Assembly: GCA_947173955.1 (NCBI GenBank)
Contig: CAMWHE010000025.1
Span: 1 to 33,779 of the forward strand
Direction: 5' to 3'
DNA length: 33,779 nt
DNA from: an uncultured Bacteroidales bacterium
GTDB taxonomy: Bacteria > Bacteroidota > Bacteroidia > Bacteroidales > Muribaculaceae
The notes under the pieces are model-generated. The model saw nothing but the letters and a program-made list of their open reading frames with translations, did no database searches and was not told the origin of the DNA. Below, piece by piece: positions 1 to 7,622 of this stretch. Numbering within the stretch: position 1 is the first letter of the stretch; each line of letters opens with the position of its first letter. A program made the position numbers and the translations under genes.

Positions 1-115
1 AATTTCGACTAGAAAATGTACAGTAGTCGAAAATCCGACCGAAAAAGTGGTTGAACTGACTGAAAACGATTAGATTTCGGTCGGATTAGAAAAAAGCGGT
101 TCGGTAATACCGACA
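1..115. repeat. Cluster of three inverted repeats at the left edge
   Basis: Three inverted repeats lie within 115 bp. TTTCGACTA (3-11) pairs with TAGTCGAAA (24-32). AATCCGACCGAAA (32-44) pairs perfectly with TTTCGGTCGGATT (75-87), a 13-bp arm with a 30-nt spacer. TCGGTAATACCGA (101-113) is a third small dyad. They sit just upstream of a promoter for an AT-rich two-gene unit. They could be operators, a terminator of an upstream gene outside the window, or an island junction; the sequence alone does not decide. Confidence 0.6.
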
Positions 116-117
116 TT

Positions 118-149
118 TTTGGTCAACTTATGACTTTTGCGTAACTTTG
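118..149 (+). promoter_or_regulatory. Bacteroidetes-type promoter for the SEFIR unit
   Basis: TTTG at 118-121 and TAACTTTG at 142-149, spaced 20 bp, match the Bacteroidetes primary sigma consensus (TTTG, about 19 bp, TAnnTTTG). Transcription would start near 156, leaving a leader of about 120 nt before the first start codon at 275. Confidence 0.65.
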
Positions 150-274
150 CTGCAAGTTAAAACAGTGATAAATGTATGTATAAGAGTCCAAAACACAAGA
201 TGGAGAGATTCTTTTTCAGCTTGTCCAATAATATTATTACTTTTAATTCTTATTTTAAAATTTGAAAACTGACT

Positions 275-637
275 ATGATTGCATCTGTACAATACAATGA
301 CGTGATTGGCACTGCCGCTGCTGATATTGCAGACCGGTATTTCAACTCACTTCAAAAATTTCTGATGGATTCGTATTCATCATATGACGGCAATAGATAT
401 TCTTGCCGCGGATGTACCGCCTATATCGGTGAAAGGAACGGAGTCTTTGTTTCATTTGTATGCCTTGATAAGGATACAAATGAATTTGTAAAATTCACGA
501 CTCGTGAGCCATGGTCTCCTGACCAGTTTTTTGACATCTTCAAGCGATTCGAAATTGTAATCGGTAAAGATATAAATGAAGTTGAGGTTTCCGAAGCAAA
601 AGATCGAATTATACTGAACAATGGAGAAGCAGAATAA
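275..637 (+). CDS. Small hypothetical protein, partner of SEFIR protein
   Basis: This 120-aa protein is not recognised. It has no signal peptide or membrane segment, so it is probably cytoplasmic. It carries a cysteine pair, YSCRGC, near residue 45 and an acidic C-terminus. Its last 17 nt overlap the start of the SEFIR-domain gene in another frame, which implies translational coupling and a shared function. It is AT-rich like its partner and unlike the rest of the window. By analogy with other overlapping defence pairs it could be a sensor, an accessory subunit or a brake on the downstream effector; this is inference. The start follows a plausible promoter and no better upstream ATG is seen in frame. 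Confidence 0.6.
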   Translation: MIASVQYNDVIGTAAADIADRYFNSLQKFLMDSYSSYDGNRYSCRGCTAYIGERNGVFVSFVCLDKDTNEFVKFTTREPWSPDQFFDIFKRFEIVIGKDINEVEVSEAKDRIILNNGEAE

Positions 638-2144
638 ATATCCTGACGCTCTAATAGCAGATTTAACGGGTGTATTCGCTCTTAAAGATTCAAATGCACC
701 AGGTTATCTGAGTGGGTCTAATTTAACTGCGCTATTTAGTGGGTTGGGATTTGCTGATGCTTACAAATTCCCAAATATTGGAATTGTCACACCAGATTCA
801 AAGGGCCTTTCTCGTACACAATATGCTCTCAAACGGCTTACGGATCTTAATAATACCTATAGAGTTCCAGAGGCATTAACAGCCCTGATAGAATCTACAA
901 AAGGGATTGCAGAAATCACCAATAAGGTTACAGAGATATTCAAACATTACAATATTCCTTCTCCACTTCCTGCTGTTTTACCAAAAGAGACAATACAACT
1001 AGAAGGATTAAATGCAATAGCACGCCCAAAGCTGGGCTATGAAAAATCACCTAGTCTGCAAACAGCTCCTCCAATCACAGAGTTTTCGCATGAGAAATCT
1101 GCTGTAACAACACCAAGCCCAAAGAATATTGATCCCGTGTTTGATACGATACCACCGGATGCTAAAGTCGCTTTCTTTAGCTATTCTTGGGATGATGAGG
1201 ATCATAAGGCTTGGGTCTTAAAATTAGCAAATGATCTTGCCAAATACAGAATACATGTCTTGCTAGACCAATACTTACCTGGTGGATACTCTTTAACCCA
1301 TTTTATGAATAAAGGATTAGATATAGCGGACAGAGTAGTTGTTATCGGAACTCCTAAATATAAAGAGAAGTTTGTTAAATCAACGACTGGAGGTGTCGCA
1401 TATGAAGAAAGTATTATTCATGCTGACTTGATGCGAGATATTGCTACAACAAAGATAATTCCCATTATACATTCAGGGACATTTGATTCTTCTTTACCCC
1501 CACTAATTAGTCGACGTATTGGCTTTGATTTCAATGATGAAACAAAATACTTATCTCTGGTATCAGAACTTGTTCGCGAAATATACAATGTGCCAAAACA
1601 TCCCCGTCCTACTCTAGGTCCAGTACCAGTTTTTGGATATGAAGATCTATCACCTCGAGAACAGGAAAATTTGAATCTGCCAGAATCAGATTTTCGCAAG
1701 AATCAAGATAGAAAATGGCTTAATCGTTTATTAGGGAATTTTAGTTTTGAGTTAATGGATCAGTATATATCCGACACTCCGTTATGGGTTGATGAACGAG
1801 TCTTTATCTCCATTGATATGTGGAACTCAATTATTAATAGCTCAGCGTTCCGAATATATGATCCTAAACTACTTCGACTAATAACTGATTTTCACAAATT
1901 ATGGCATGAAGCAGAGATTGTTGGATTAAGTTATTATACATTGGAGCCTAATACTAACAAAGTTAGGTTTCATGGACTTGCTCATGATGTTTTCGTGTCC
2001 GATGATGCAGAAAAAGCATTCCATAAATTGAGAGAACTACGACTCAATATGCAACCAATCCTAAGGGAATTAGCGACATATATTCAAGATAATTTTGAGA
2101 TAGATATTGAAGAAACATCACATGCTTTTCTCAAGTCATTATAA
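621..2144 (+). CDS. SEFIR/TIR-domain protein, candidate anti-phage effector
   Basis: The 507-aa protein has three parts. Residues about 1-115 form a helical N-terminal region (GYLSGSNLTALFSGLGF) resembling N-terminal domains of abortive-infection proteins such as AbiJ; this match is tentative. A low-complexity linker follows at about 120-180. Residues about 182-335 are a SEFIR (TIR-like) domain: KVAFFSYSWDDEDHKAWV, then LLDQYLPGG, RVVVIGTPKYKEKF and GGVAYEES. Glu262 or Glu263 in the last motif lies where TIR/SEFIR NADases carry a catalytic glutamate. The C-terminal ~150 residues are unrecognised and probably helical. Family knowledge: bacterial SEFIR/TIR proteins often deplete NAD+ during phage infection. 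The gene starts inside the preceding small gene. NADase activity and a defence role are inferred. Confidence 0.75.
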   Translation: MEKQNKYPDALIADLTGVFALKDSNAPGYLSGSNLTALFSGLGFADAYKFPNIGIVTPDSKGLSRTQYALKRLTDLNNTYRVPEALTALIESTKGIAEITNKVTEIFKHYNIPSPLPAVLPKETIQLEGLNAIARPKLGYEKSPSLQTAPPITEFSHEKSAVTTPSPKNIDPVFDTIPPDAKVAFFSYSWDDEDHKAWVLKLANDLAKYRIHVLLDQYLPGGYSLTHFMNKGLDIADRVVVIGTPKYKEKFVKSTTGGVAYEESIIHADLMRDIATTKIIPIIHSGTFDSSLPPLISRRIGFDFNDETKYLSLVSELVREIYNVPKHPRPTLGPVPVFGYEDLSPREQENLNLPESDFRKNQDRKWLNRLLGNFSFELMDQYISDTPLWVDERVFISIDMWNSIINSSAFRIYDPKLLRLITDFHKLWHEAEIVGLSYYTLEPNTNKVRFHGLAHDVFVSDDAEKAFHKLRELRLNMQPILRELATYIQDNFEIDIEETSHAFLKSL

Positions 2145-2277
2145 ATCAGTTCACTTATATGATTTAAAATAAATTAGTGCTCCATCTCTGTCTTTCAATA
2201 TAGAGTTTAACTCTTTAATTAAACCATGTGCTACGTAGACGACCTCAATAATAGACTGATTTTTAACAGTCTAAGTA
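2145..2277. other. AT-rich intergenic spacer with a small hairpin
   Basis: No gene is seen between the SEFIR stop and the sRNA promoter. TAGACTG (2252-2258) and CAGTCTA (2267-2273) form a 7-bp stem with an 8-nt loop. It has no T-run, so it is a weak terminator candidate for the SEFIR unit at best. Confidence 0.35.
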
Positions 2278-2308
2278 TTTGGGGATTGGCGGGGAATTCG
2301 TAACTTTG
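2278..2308 (+). promoter_or_regulatory. Promoter of the candidate small RNA
   Basis: TTTG at 2278-2281 and TAACTTTG at 2301-2308 are separated by exactly 19 bp, a full match to the Bacteroidetes -33/-7 consensus. No convincing start codon follows before a strong terminator about 170 bp downstream, so the unit appears to make a non-coding transcript. Confidence 0.75.
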
Positions 2309-2314
2309 TAGTAG

Positions 2315-2487
2315 CCGATTGTATCAAATCGGAGCAGAACATTGAAATTGTGTGGTGACAGATTAGTGGAGGATAGTCCGCAACGGCTCTCTAATTAGCT
2401 CATCATCAGTGCTATAATATTATAACTCCGGAGCTCTCCGGGGTCACAACAAAAGAGCTGAAATCTGACGATTTCAGCTCTTTTTTC
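2315..2487 (+). ncRNA. Candidate structured small RNA (about 170 nt)
   Basis: The segment lies between a consensus promoter and an intrinsic terminator and holds no ORF of note. It can fold into local hairpins: CCGATT-gtatca-AATCGG near 2317-2334, an ATTAG/CTAAT-based stem near 2362-2396, a CCGGA/TCCGG stem near 2428-2441, and the terminator stem. It does not resemble tRNA, tmRNA or SRP RNA. One box, GAGGATAGTCCG, resembles the conserved CR-I stretch of RNase P RNA, but the transcript is far too short. I cannot assign a family; 6S-type RNA or a trans-acting sRNA are possible. The 5-prime end is predicted from promoter geometry only. Confidence 0.6.
2451..2486 (+). terminator. Intrinsic terminator of the small RNA
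   Basis: AAAAGAGCTGAAATC (2451-2465) pairs perfectly with GATTTCAGCTCTTTT (2470-2484) around the loop TGAC, and the T-run continues to 2486. Read in reverse the stem is followed by TTTTG, so it may also terminate the convergent gene ending at 2516. Confidence 0.85.
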
Positions 2488-2515
2488 GTTTTTACCCGCC
2501 CCAAGTTGGTTGGGA

Positions 2516-3184
2516 CTACTCGGCGTGGGTGCGGAGCCAGTCAGTGCGGACGGCGTCGGGGAGGTGGGTGACGGTAAAGTCGGAGAATGTGACGCTGAAG
2601 CCGTCGCCGTCGGGACAGGCGCCCATCATGCCGACCTTTACGGGGCGGTTGGCTTCCATCCATGCGTTGCGCATCATGACGTAGTGTTCGTCGTCAAATG
2701 AATAGAAGATTTCTATTGCATCGCGCCGTCTGACAGCCTTAATCCATACGGACTCTACGGGGCGATCAAGGGCAATGACGCTCCAGTCGGATGTGTGGTG
2801 GGTGACGACGGTGCTGAGATTGTATTTCCCATCGACAAATTCAATGCCGGTCTTTATGTAGTTTTCATGGTCGATGCGGATCATCATGCCGGCCTGATCG
2901 AAGCGCACTTTATAGTCACCTGAAATCCTGACTTTGGCCTCAAACTCTCCTCCATACTCGGCATAGTAGAACGGGGCATCGTCGACGGTGAATCCGTAAT
3001 GTGATATACGCCAGTAGTCGCTTTTCGGGGTCACAAACATCGTCAGGCGTCCGTCTTCGATATTCCAACTGGCCGGCTCATTAAACCAGTTCATTTTCTC
3101 GAGGGTCTGGGCGCGCATCGAGCCGCTGAGGGGCAGTATCGAAAGTATAAGGCCGATAACAGGCTTTGAAAACAGCTTTTTCAT
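2516..3184 (-). CDS. Secreted DUF1349-family protein
   Basis: The 222-aa product begins MKKLFSKPVIGLILSILPL with a signal peptide probably cleaved after SMRAQ, so it is exported. The mature part (WFNEPASWNIEDGRLTM, then FEAKVRISGDYKVRFDQAGM, then HHTSDWS, then DGFSVTFSDFTV near the end) reads as a DUF1349 concanavalin-like beta-sandwich. These domains are usually linked to carbohydrate binding or metabolism; no enzyme activity can be claimed. A longer frame opens upstream at 3241, but the start at 3184 is chosen because it begins the signal peptide and a -7 element lies inside the longer frame. It converges on the small RNA. It stands alone, with no carbohydrate-utilisation genes beside it. 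Confidence 0.85.
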   Translation of the reverse strand: MKKLFSKPVIGLILSILPLSGSMRAQTLEKMNWFNEPASWNIEDGRLTMFVTPKSDYWRISHYGFTVDDAPFYYAEYGGEFEAKVRISGDYKVRFDQAGMMIRIDHENYIKTGIEFVDGKYNLSTVVTHHTSDWSVIALDRPVESVWIKAVRRRDAIEIFYSFDDEHYVMMRNAWMEANRPVKVGMMGACPDGDGFSVTFSDFTVTHLPDAVRTDWLRTHAE

Positions 3185-3229
3185 ATGTGTTGAGATAGTA
3201 TTTGGTGAATGAGGAGGATACATCGCTTG

Positions 3230-3261
3230 CAAAAATAGCATATTAATCTCTGACGAGCAAA
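3230..3261 (-). promoter_or_regulatory. Promoter of the DUF1349-family gene
   Basis: On the minus strand, TTTG (3258-3261) and TATTTTTG (3230-3237) are spaced 20 bp and fit the Bacteroidetes consensus. Transcription would begin near 3223, supporting translation from 3184 rather than 3241. Confidence 0.6.
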
Positions 3262-3370
3262 ACCGTGCCTACATAAATCGCATCAGGCAATCATTTCCAC
3301 CCGTCAATGAACTATGTCGCCGCAGCGTGTGTTTAAGATAAAAACACATTATGCTAATACCCACCTCACT

Positions 3371-4489
3371 ATGAAAAAGTCCTTACTTCTCCTTACCATC
3401 TTCGCCGCCGGACTTTCAGCCACAGCCACCGGCCGCAATGCTTCACAGCAAAAGGCCGAGGCCATCGCCGCATCTGTCAGTCAGCAGTACAGCCACGGCA
3501 AGATCTCAGCCGACAGTGTGGTCTCACTGGCTCTCTACCACAAGGCATGGAGCCCCGAAACGGCTGAAAAGTGTCTGAAAATCGCAGCCGCCGACGGCCA
3601 TCTGCGCAGCACGGCGGAGCTCGGGGTGCTCTATGCTTTCGCTCCGGAATTCGCCTCCCGCCAGGCCGACGGCGTGAAGCTTCTCGAAGCGGCAGCCAAA
3701 GCCGGATACACCGAGGCCAACGAGTATCTGGGTCTCTACTATTATACTCATGGCGACTATGCCCTCGCTAAAGCGTCATTTGACGCCGCCGCACCGCTAA
3801 AGAACGGATTCGCCTACGCCGCGCTCGGCGGAATGTATCTCGAAGGGAAAGGGGTCTCCTATGATCCTGCAAAAGTGCGCGAAAACTATCGCCAGTCGGC
3901 TCTCAAAGGCTATCCCCGCGGACAGGAGCTGTACGGATTTAATCTCCGCACGCAGACCGGCGGCCCGATCGACTATCCTGACTCATTCTTCTGGCTCTAC
4001 ATCGCCGGCGATCTGGGTGAGGATGCCGCACGTGTGACTCTCTATCTGCCACGGCACTCCCATGCCGCTCCTACAACCGAGGCCGAAAAGAAGGCACAGA
4101 CCGCTCTGGCGTTTATCGAGGCTGCCCACCGCGGCCAGTCATTCAAAAACGATCCGCTCTACAAGGACGGTTTCCTGCAGGGGCTCAAAGCTGCGGAGCA
4201 AGCCGCCGAGCAGGGCGACGACTGGGCTCGCTACTATCTCGGCTCGATGAACTATAACGGCGACTTCCTCAACCAGAACTATGCCCGCGCCATCCTTTAC
4301 TATGAGCCGATAGCCCGGAATGCCAAGTTGTCACACACCGTCCTCGCCCTCGTCAATGAGCGACTTGCCGAGATGTACCGCGACGGCAAAGGAGTCAAGG
4401 CCGACAAGGCAAAAGCTGACAGCTACCTGCGCGCCGCCGCCCGCTACGGCAGCCTCCCTGCCTACAAAGCAGTCGAAAAGCTTCCCTGA
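3371..4489 (+). CDS. Secreted Sel1-repeat (TPR-like) protein
   Basis: The 372-aa product has a signal peptide (MKKSLLLLTIFAAGLSATAT) and then repeated 36-residue helical hairpins of Sel1 type. Clear units include AALGGMYLEGKGVSYDPAKV, ARYYLGSMNYNGDFL with YARAILYYEPIAR, and LAEMYRDGKGVKADKAKA with YLRAAARYGSLPA. Sel1 repeats are protein-protein interaction scaffolds; the partner here is unknown. The likely location is the periplasm or outer surface, as there is no lipobox. The start at 3371 is preferred over the in-frame 3314 because it begins the signal peptide. It is apparently monocistronic, ending at a hairpin terminator. Confidence 0.85.
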   Translation: MKKSLLLLTIFAAGLSATATGRNASQQKAEAIAASVSQQYSHGKISADSVVSLALYHKAWSPETAEKCLKIAAADGHLRSTAELGVLYAFAPEFASRQADGVKLLEAAAKAGYTEANEYLGLYYYTHGDYALAKASFDAAAPLKNGFAYAALGGMYLEGKGVSYDPAKVRENYRQSALKGYPRGQELYGFNLRTQTGGPIDYPDSFFWLYIAGDLGEDAARVTLYLPRHSHAAPTTEAEKKAQTALAFIEAAHRGQSFKNDPLYKDGFLQGLKAAEQAAEQGDDWARYYLGSMNYNGDFLNQNYARAILYYEPIARNAKLSHTVLALVNERLAEMYRDGKGVKADKAKADSYLRAAARYGSLPAYKAVEKLP

Positions 4490-4511
4490 TAATTCCACAC
4501 AAATATATAGC

Positions 4512-4542
4512 AAGAATACCGCCCACCGGAGGCGGTATTCTT
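4512..4542. terminator. Hairpin terminator between convergent genes
   Basis: AAGAATACCGCC (4512-4523) and GGCGGTATTCTT (4531-4542) form a perfect 12-bp stem with a 7-nt loop, between the convergent Sel1 gene and the receptor operon. U-tracts are weak on both strands, so it probably acts bidirectionally. Confidence 0.7.
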
Positions 4543-4569
4543 GTATAAATGCGTTAATCCGGGATTTAA

Positions 4570-6711
4570 TCACTTTGTGCGTGAGGACTGGGTCTCCTTG
4601 GAGTCGCGCCAGACGCCCCTGACTTTGTCGCGGCCGAACCGATAGCTGACGCCGACCAATACATAGGCGGAATGTGGGTCAAATGTATGGCGGATGGTAT
4701 AGCCGTCATAGCGTTCCGAGGATTTCGTCTTATTCCATCCGAAAATGTCATTGGCCGAAAGGCTGAGATTGAGACGGCCGCTGAGCAACGCATACCGGAG
4801 GGTAAGATTGAGCAGCTGAAATGATTCATAGCTGACCATATCCTGCTGCCACGGGAAAAAGTGGGTAAACCGGGCGTTGAATATCAGTGTCTTTTGCCGG
4901 TTGAGCATGACATTGGTCGACACTTCGATCTTTCCTGACCAGGAATCCATCTTATCGAACTTCAGGTCCGGTTCCTTGCCACGGGTGTATGAGCGGAATA
5001 TCTCGCCTCCGAGCCTTATCTCCCACCGGTCGAAGATGTCGCGCCGGTAGTTGGCGTAAAGGCCTGTCTTATTGGTTGAAAAACAATTATATGGGACAGT
5101 GCTGACAGTTCCGCCCGAGTCAAAGCGACGCATATAGCCGATGACGTCTGACGCGAACGAGGTGTAGAGCACGGCATAGAGTCCACCAAGCCCGTAATAA
5201 TTTATCTCGGCATTGTTGTAGAGAGTCGGTTTCAGATAAGGATTGCCGGCCGCATACTCATCCGATGTGGAATAGTATCTGTAAGGATTCAGCTCCCAGA
5301 GGTTAGGCCGCCCCATTCCCATTGAATAGCTGATATTGAATGACCCGACGTGATCCTTGTTCCATGAGAGATTCACGGTCGGGAACAGGTGGCCGTAGCC
5401 GGCTTTGCTGACCTGAAGGTCTGCCAGCTGCTTTCCTTCGGTCCAAGTATATTCATATCTCAGTCCGGCCTTACCCCAGAATCCGCCTCCGAGAGAGCGT
5501 GAGGCTGTAATGTAAGCGCCGGCAATCCGCTCCTTATAATCGAACCGGTCAGATTCGCAGCTGACGGCATCACCATGACTGCCGGCGCATTCCATATAGT
5601 TGTCGGAAGAATTTAGTATGTCGGTATAAGCGATTCCGGCCTCAAGCTGCGCCCATGTATACGGCAACTTAAAATCGATCTTTCCGCTATGAAACCGATA
5701 GTCGCTTGCACCGGACTCATCTACGGCATAGTTTCCGAGGTCATTACTGTAGGAAGTTGCGACCTTTGAGTCCGCAGGGCTGTGGCGGCGGTAATTATTA
5801 TAGGTCAGCTCCATCATCTCACCGTTTTTGCCGAATGTCCAGTCATAAAATCCCGTTACAGTCAGCGCATTGTTGGGTCGCGATGCTGTGTGAGACTCCG
5901 ATGTCGAGGCATAATCTCCGTAGGATGATGTGTTAAGCCCGTTGGATGTCGCGGACTCATAACCATAGTTGGCTATCAAGCCAAGATTCATCGCAGACGA
6001 AAGTTTATATTTCAACAGGGCATTGATCCCGGCATTAAAAAGGCTCGATTCGGTGCGGGTAGCTGACATACGTGAATGATCGGCGAACTGATACTCTATA
6101 TCATTGTCATTGCGGGAGTAATAGTTGGAAACGGAGGCGTCGAGCGACATTTCAAGCCGGCGGGTCGTATGGCTGACACTTCCGCTGAAATATTCGCGCA
6201 GACGGTCGCGCTGATTCAGAGATCCGAAGACACTTCCGCGTGTACCGAGCGACTCATTTCGGGTCGTAATGGAGATATAGACTGCATTAGGCTCCGCGGC
6301 ATAGCGTGAGGGAGGAGTCGTCAGCAATTCGATTTTCTCTATATTCTCCGCCTGAATGTTTTTGAGACGCATCGACATGGCCGAAGGGTCAAGCTCCATC
6401 AGTATGCCGTCAATGATATAGCGGACTGTACCCTTACCGGCAACACTTACATTTCCATCAGTCACACTGACGCGGGGAATACGGTCGAGGAGCCCCATGC
6501 CGTCAAGCCCTTTGGCGTACGGATCATTTCTGACGAGATAGACAAGGCGACCTTCCTGCTGTTTCACGACAGGACGACGGCTGACTACGACAACTTCGTT
6601 GAGCGCGAGTTCTTTTTCCCATAAATCAGCGATAGAATCGGCGGCTTCCTGTGCGAAAAGGGACGCAGGGAGTAGAGCCACTCCTGAGAGCAGCCTGCAA
6701 ATAGTATTCAT
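4570..6711 (-). CDS. TonB-receptor-like outer-membrane beta-barrel protein
   Basis: The 713-aa product has a signal peptide ending SLFAQ, a TonB-box-like NEVVVVSRR near residue 40, a plug domain at about 45-155 (GLLDRIPRVSVTDGNVSV, VRYIIDGI, IEKIELLTTPPSRY) and a long alternating aromatic/polar barrel to the end. This is the architecture of the Bacteroidetes outer-membrane beta-barrel family related to TonB-dependent receptors. It lacks the N-terminal carboxypeptidase-regulatory domain typical of SusC proteins and has no SusD partner. It is the last gene of a sigma-factor operon, starting 18 bp after the small periplasmic gene, so the sigma factor probably governs it. The substrate is unknown. 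The distal hairpin at 4512-4542 can end the transcript. Confidence 0.8.
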   Translation of the reverse strand: MNTICRLLSGVALLPASLFAQEAADSIADLWEKELALNEVVVVSRRPVVKQQEGRLVYLVRNDPYAKGLDGMGLLDRIPRVSVTDGNVSVAGKGTVRYIIDGILMELDPSAMSMRLKNIQAENIEKIELLTTPPSRYAAEPNAVYISITTRNESLGTRGSVFGSLNQRDRLREYFSGSVSHTTRRLEMSLDASVSNYYSRNDNDIEYQFADHSRMSATRTESSLFNAGINALLKYKLSSAMNLGLIANYGYESATSNGLNTSSYGDYASTSESHTASRPNNALTVTGFYDWTFGKNGEMMELTYNNYRRHSPADSKVATSYSNDLGNYAVDESGASDYRFHSGKIDFKLPYTWAQLEAGIAYTDILNSSDNYMECAGSHGDAVSCESDRFDYKERIAGAYITASRSLGGGFWGKAGLRYEYTWTEGKQLADLQVSKAGYGHLFPTVNLSWNKDHVGSFNISYSMGMGRPNLWELNPYRYYSTSDEYAAGNPYLKPTLYNNAEINYYGLGGLYAVLYTSFASDVIGYMRRFDSGGTVSTVPYNCFSTNKTGLYANYRRDIFDRWEIRLGGEIFRSYTRGKEPDLKFDKMDSWSGKIEVSTNVMLNRQKTLIFNARFTHFFPWQQDMVSYESFQLLNLTLRYALLSGRLNLSLSANDIFGWNKTKSSERYDGYTIRHTFDPHSAYVLVGVSYRFGRDKVRGVWRDSKETQSSRTK

Positions 6712-6729
6712 ATAGGTAGTGTTAGAGGA

Positions 6730-7113
6730 TTATTTGAATGCGTTAAGCGGTCCGCTTATGAAGAGATAGCAGCCGTCGTCAGGCTCATAGCCCAGCCCGA
6801 TATTTATCTCTTCACCGTTGTTGATGACAGTCATGGAGCGGAATTGCGATCCATTGGAAGAAAGATCCTGCGATCGACTGGCCCGTGGCAGATCCTTGTC
6901 AAACAACTGCTCCACCTTTTTAACGAGGGCAGCGTTATTGGTCACAGTACATCCCCTGAAATACTTGTCAGGCGCGCGGGATATTATGAGCGAGACACTC
7001 GGATTGGATTTATAGGTGTCATCGAACATCTTCTCGACATTCAGATCGGGAGCCTTCGCGCTTAATGAGATTGACGCCAGAGAAAGGACTATGAGTAGGA
7101 TATATTTTTTCAT
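6730..7113 (-). CDS. Small exported protein in ECF-sigma operon
   Basis: This 127-aa protein has a signal peptide (MKKYILLIVLSLASISLSAK). The mature ~105 residues (VEKMFDDTYKSNPSVSLII, then VKKVEQLFDKDL, then MTVINNGEEINIGLGY) resemble small periplasmic domains of unknown function (DUF6108 or DUF4252 type) found next to Bacteroidetes sigma/anti-sigma genes. The family assignment is tentative. It lies 11 bp after the anti-sigma-like gene and 18 bp before the receptor gene, so it is co-transcribed with both. A role in signal relay between the outer-membrane receptor and the anti-sigma protein is possible but is inference from position only. Confidence 0.65.
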   Translation of the reverse strand: MKKYILLIVLSLASISLSAKAPDLNVEKMFDDTYKSNPSVSLIISRAPDKYFRGCTVTNNAALVKKVEQLFDKDLPRASRSQDLSSNGSQFRSMTVINNGEEINIGLGYEPDDGCYLFISGPLNAFK

Positions 7114-7124
7114 AATGTGAGGTA

Positions 7125-7622
7125 TTAATTGTCAGGAGTCATAGATATCATGTTTTCAGCTTTCATCAGGCTGTTACGTTCGGCCAGAGCCGCATAGTTC
7201 AGCAACGCGTCAGCCTTCGCCATAGCCCGCTCTGTCGACACTATCGCTTCAGCTTCATTCAACTGATGTCCGCAGCTGTAAGCCGCAATATATAGTTCCG
7301 GGCTGGTGCCGGAGTCAAAAGAGCCGGAAAACGTACTGATCAGGCCTGCGATAAGAGCCACTGAAGCAGCCACGCCGGATATCGGACGCCATAGCCATAG
7401 CCATATCCTTTTCGGCTGTTTTCTAATATTGACAGCAGACACCGCAGGAACAGTCACATCCATCAGAGCCCTGACCTCATCGATCTCCGGAGAAGTCAGT
7501 GCAGTATGGCGCAGAACGTACTCCAGTTCCTTCTCTTCCAGAAGCGAGAGCCTGCAATCCATGTACAGACGGCAGAGTTGCTCAAGTTCATGCAGTGTCA
7601 GATTTATGTCTTGCTCTTTCAT
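7125..7622 (-). CDS. Probable membrane anti-sigma protein
   Basis: The 165-aa product has a cytosolic N-terminal ~75 residues rich in Glu and Leu (LHELEQLCRLYMDCRLSLLE). One membrane segment follows at about 85-110 (ISGVAASVALIAGLISTF) and then a periplasmic tail of about 55 residues. No FecR domain and no zinc-binding HxxxCxxC motif is visible. Its start codon overlaps the sigma-factor stop by 4 nt, the usual arrangement for an ECF sigma and its anti-sigma factor, and the topology fits. The family is therefore inferred from position and topology, not from a domain match. Confidence 0.65.
   Translation of the reverse strand: MKEQDINLTLHELEQLCRLYMDCRLSLLEEKELEYVLRHTALTSPEIDEVRALMDVTVPAVSAVNIRKQPKRIWLWLWRPISGVAASVALIAGLISTFSGSFDSGTSPELYIAAYSCGHQLNEAEAIVSTERAMAKADALLNYAALAERNSLMKAENMISMTPDN

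Noticed and set aside
2355-2380. GAGGATAGTCCG resembles the CR-I box of RNase P RNA
   Set aside because: The promoter-to-terminator unit is only about 170 nt, the other conserved RNase P regions are absent, and the box has a mismatch.
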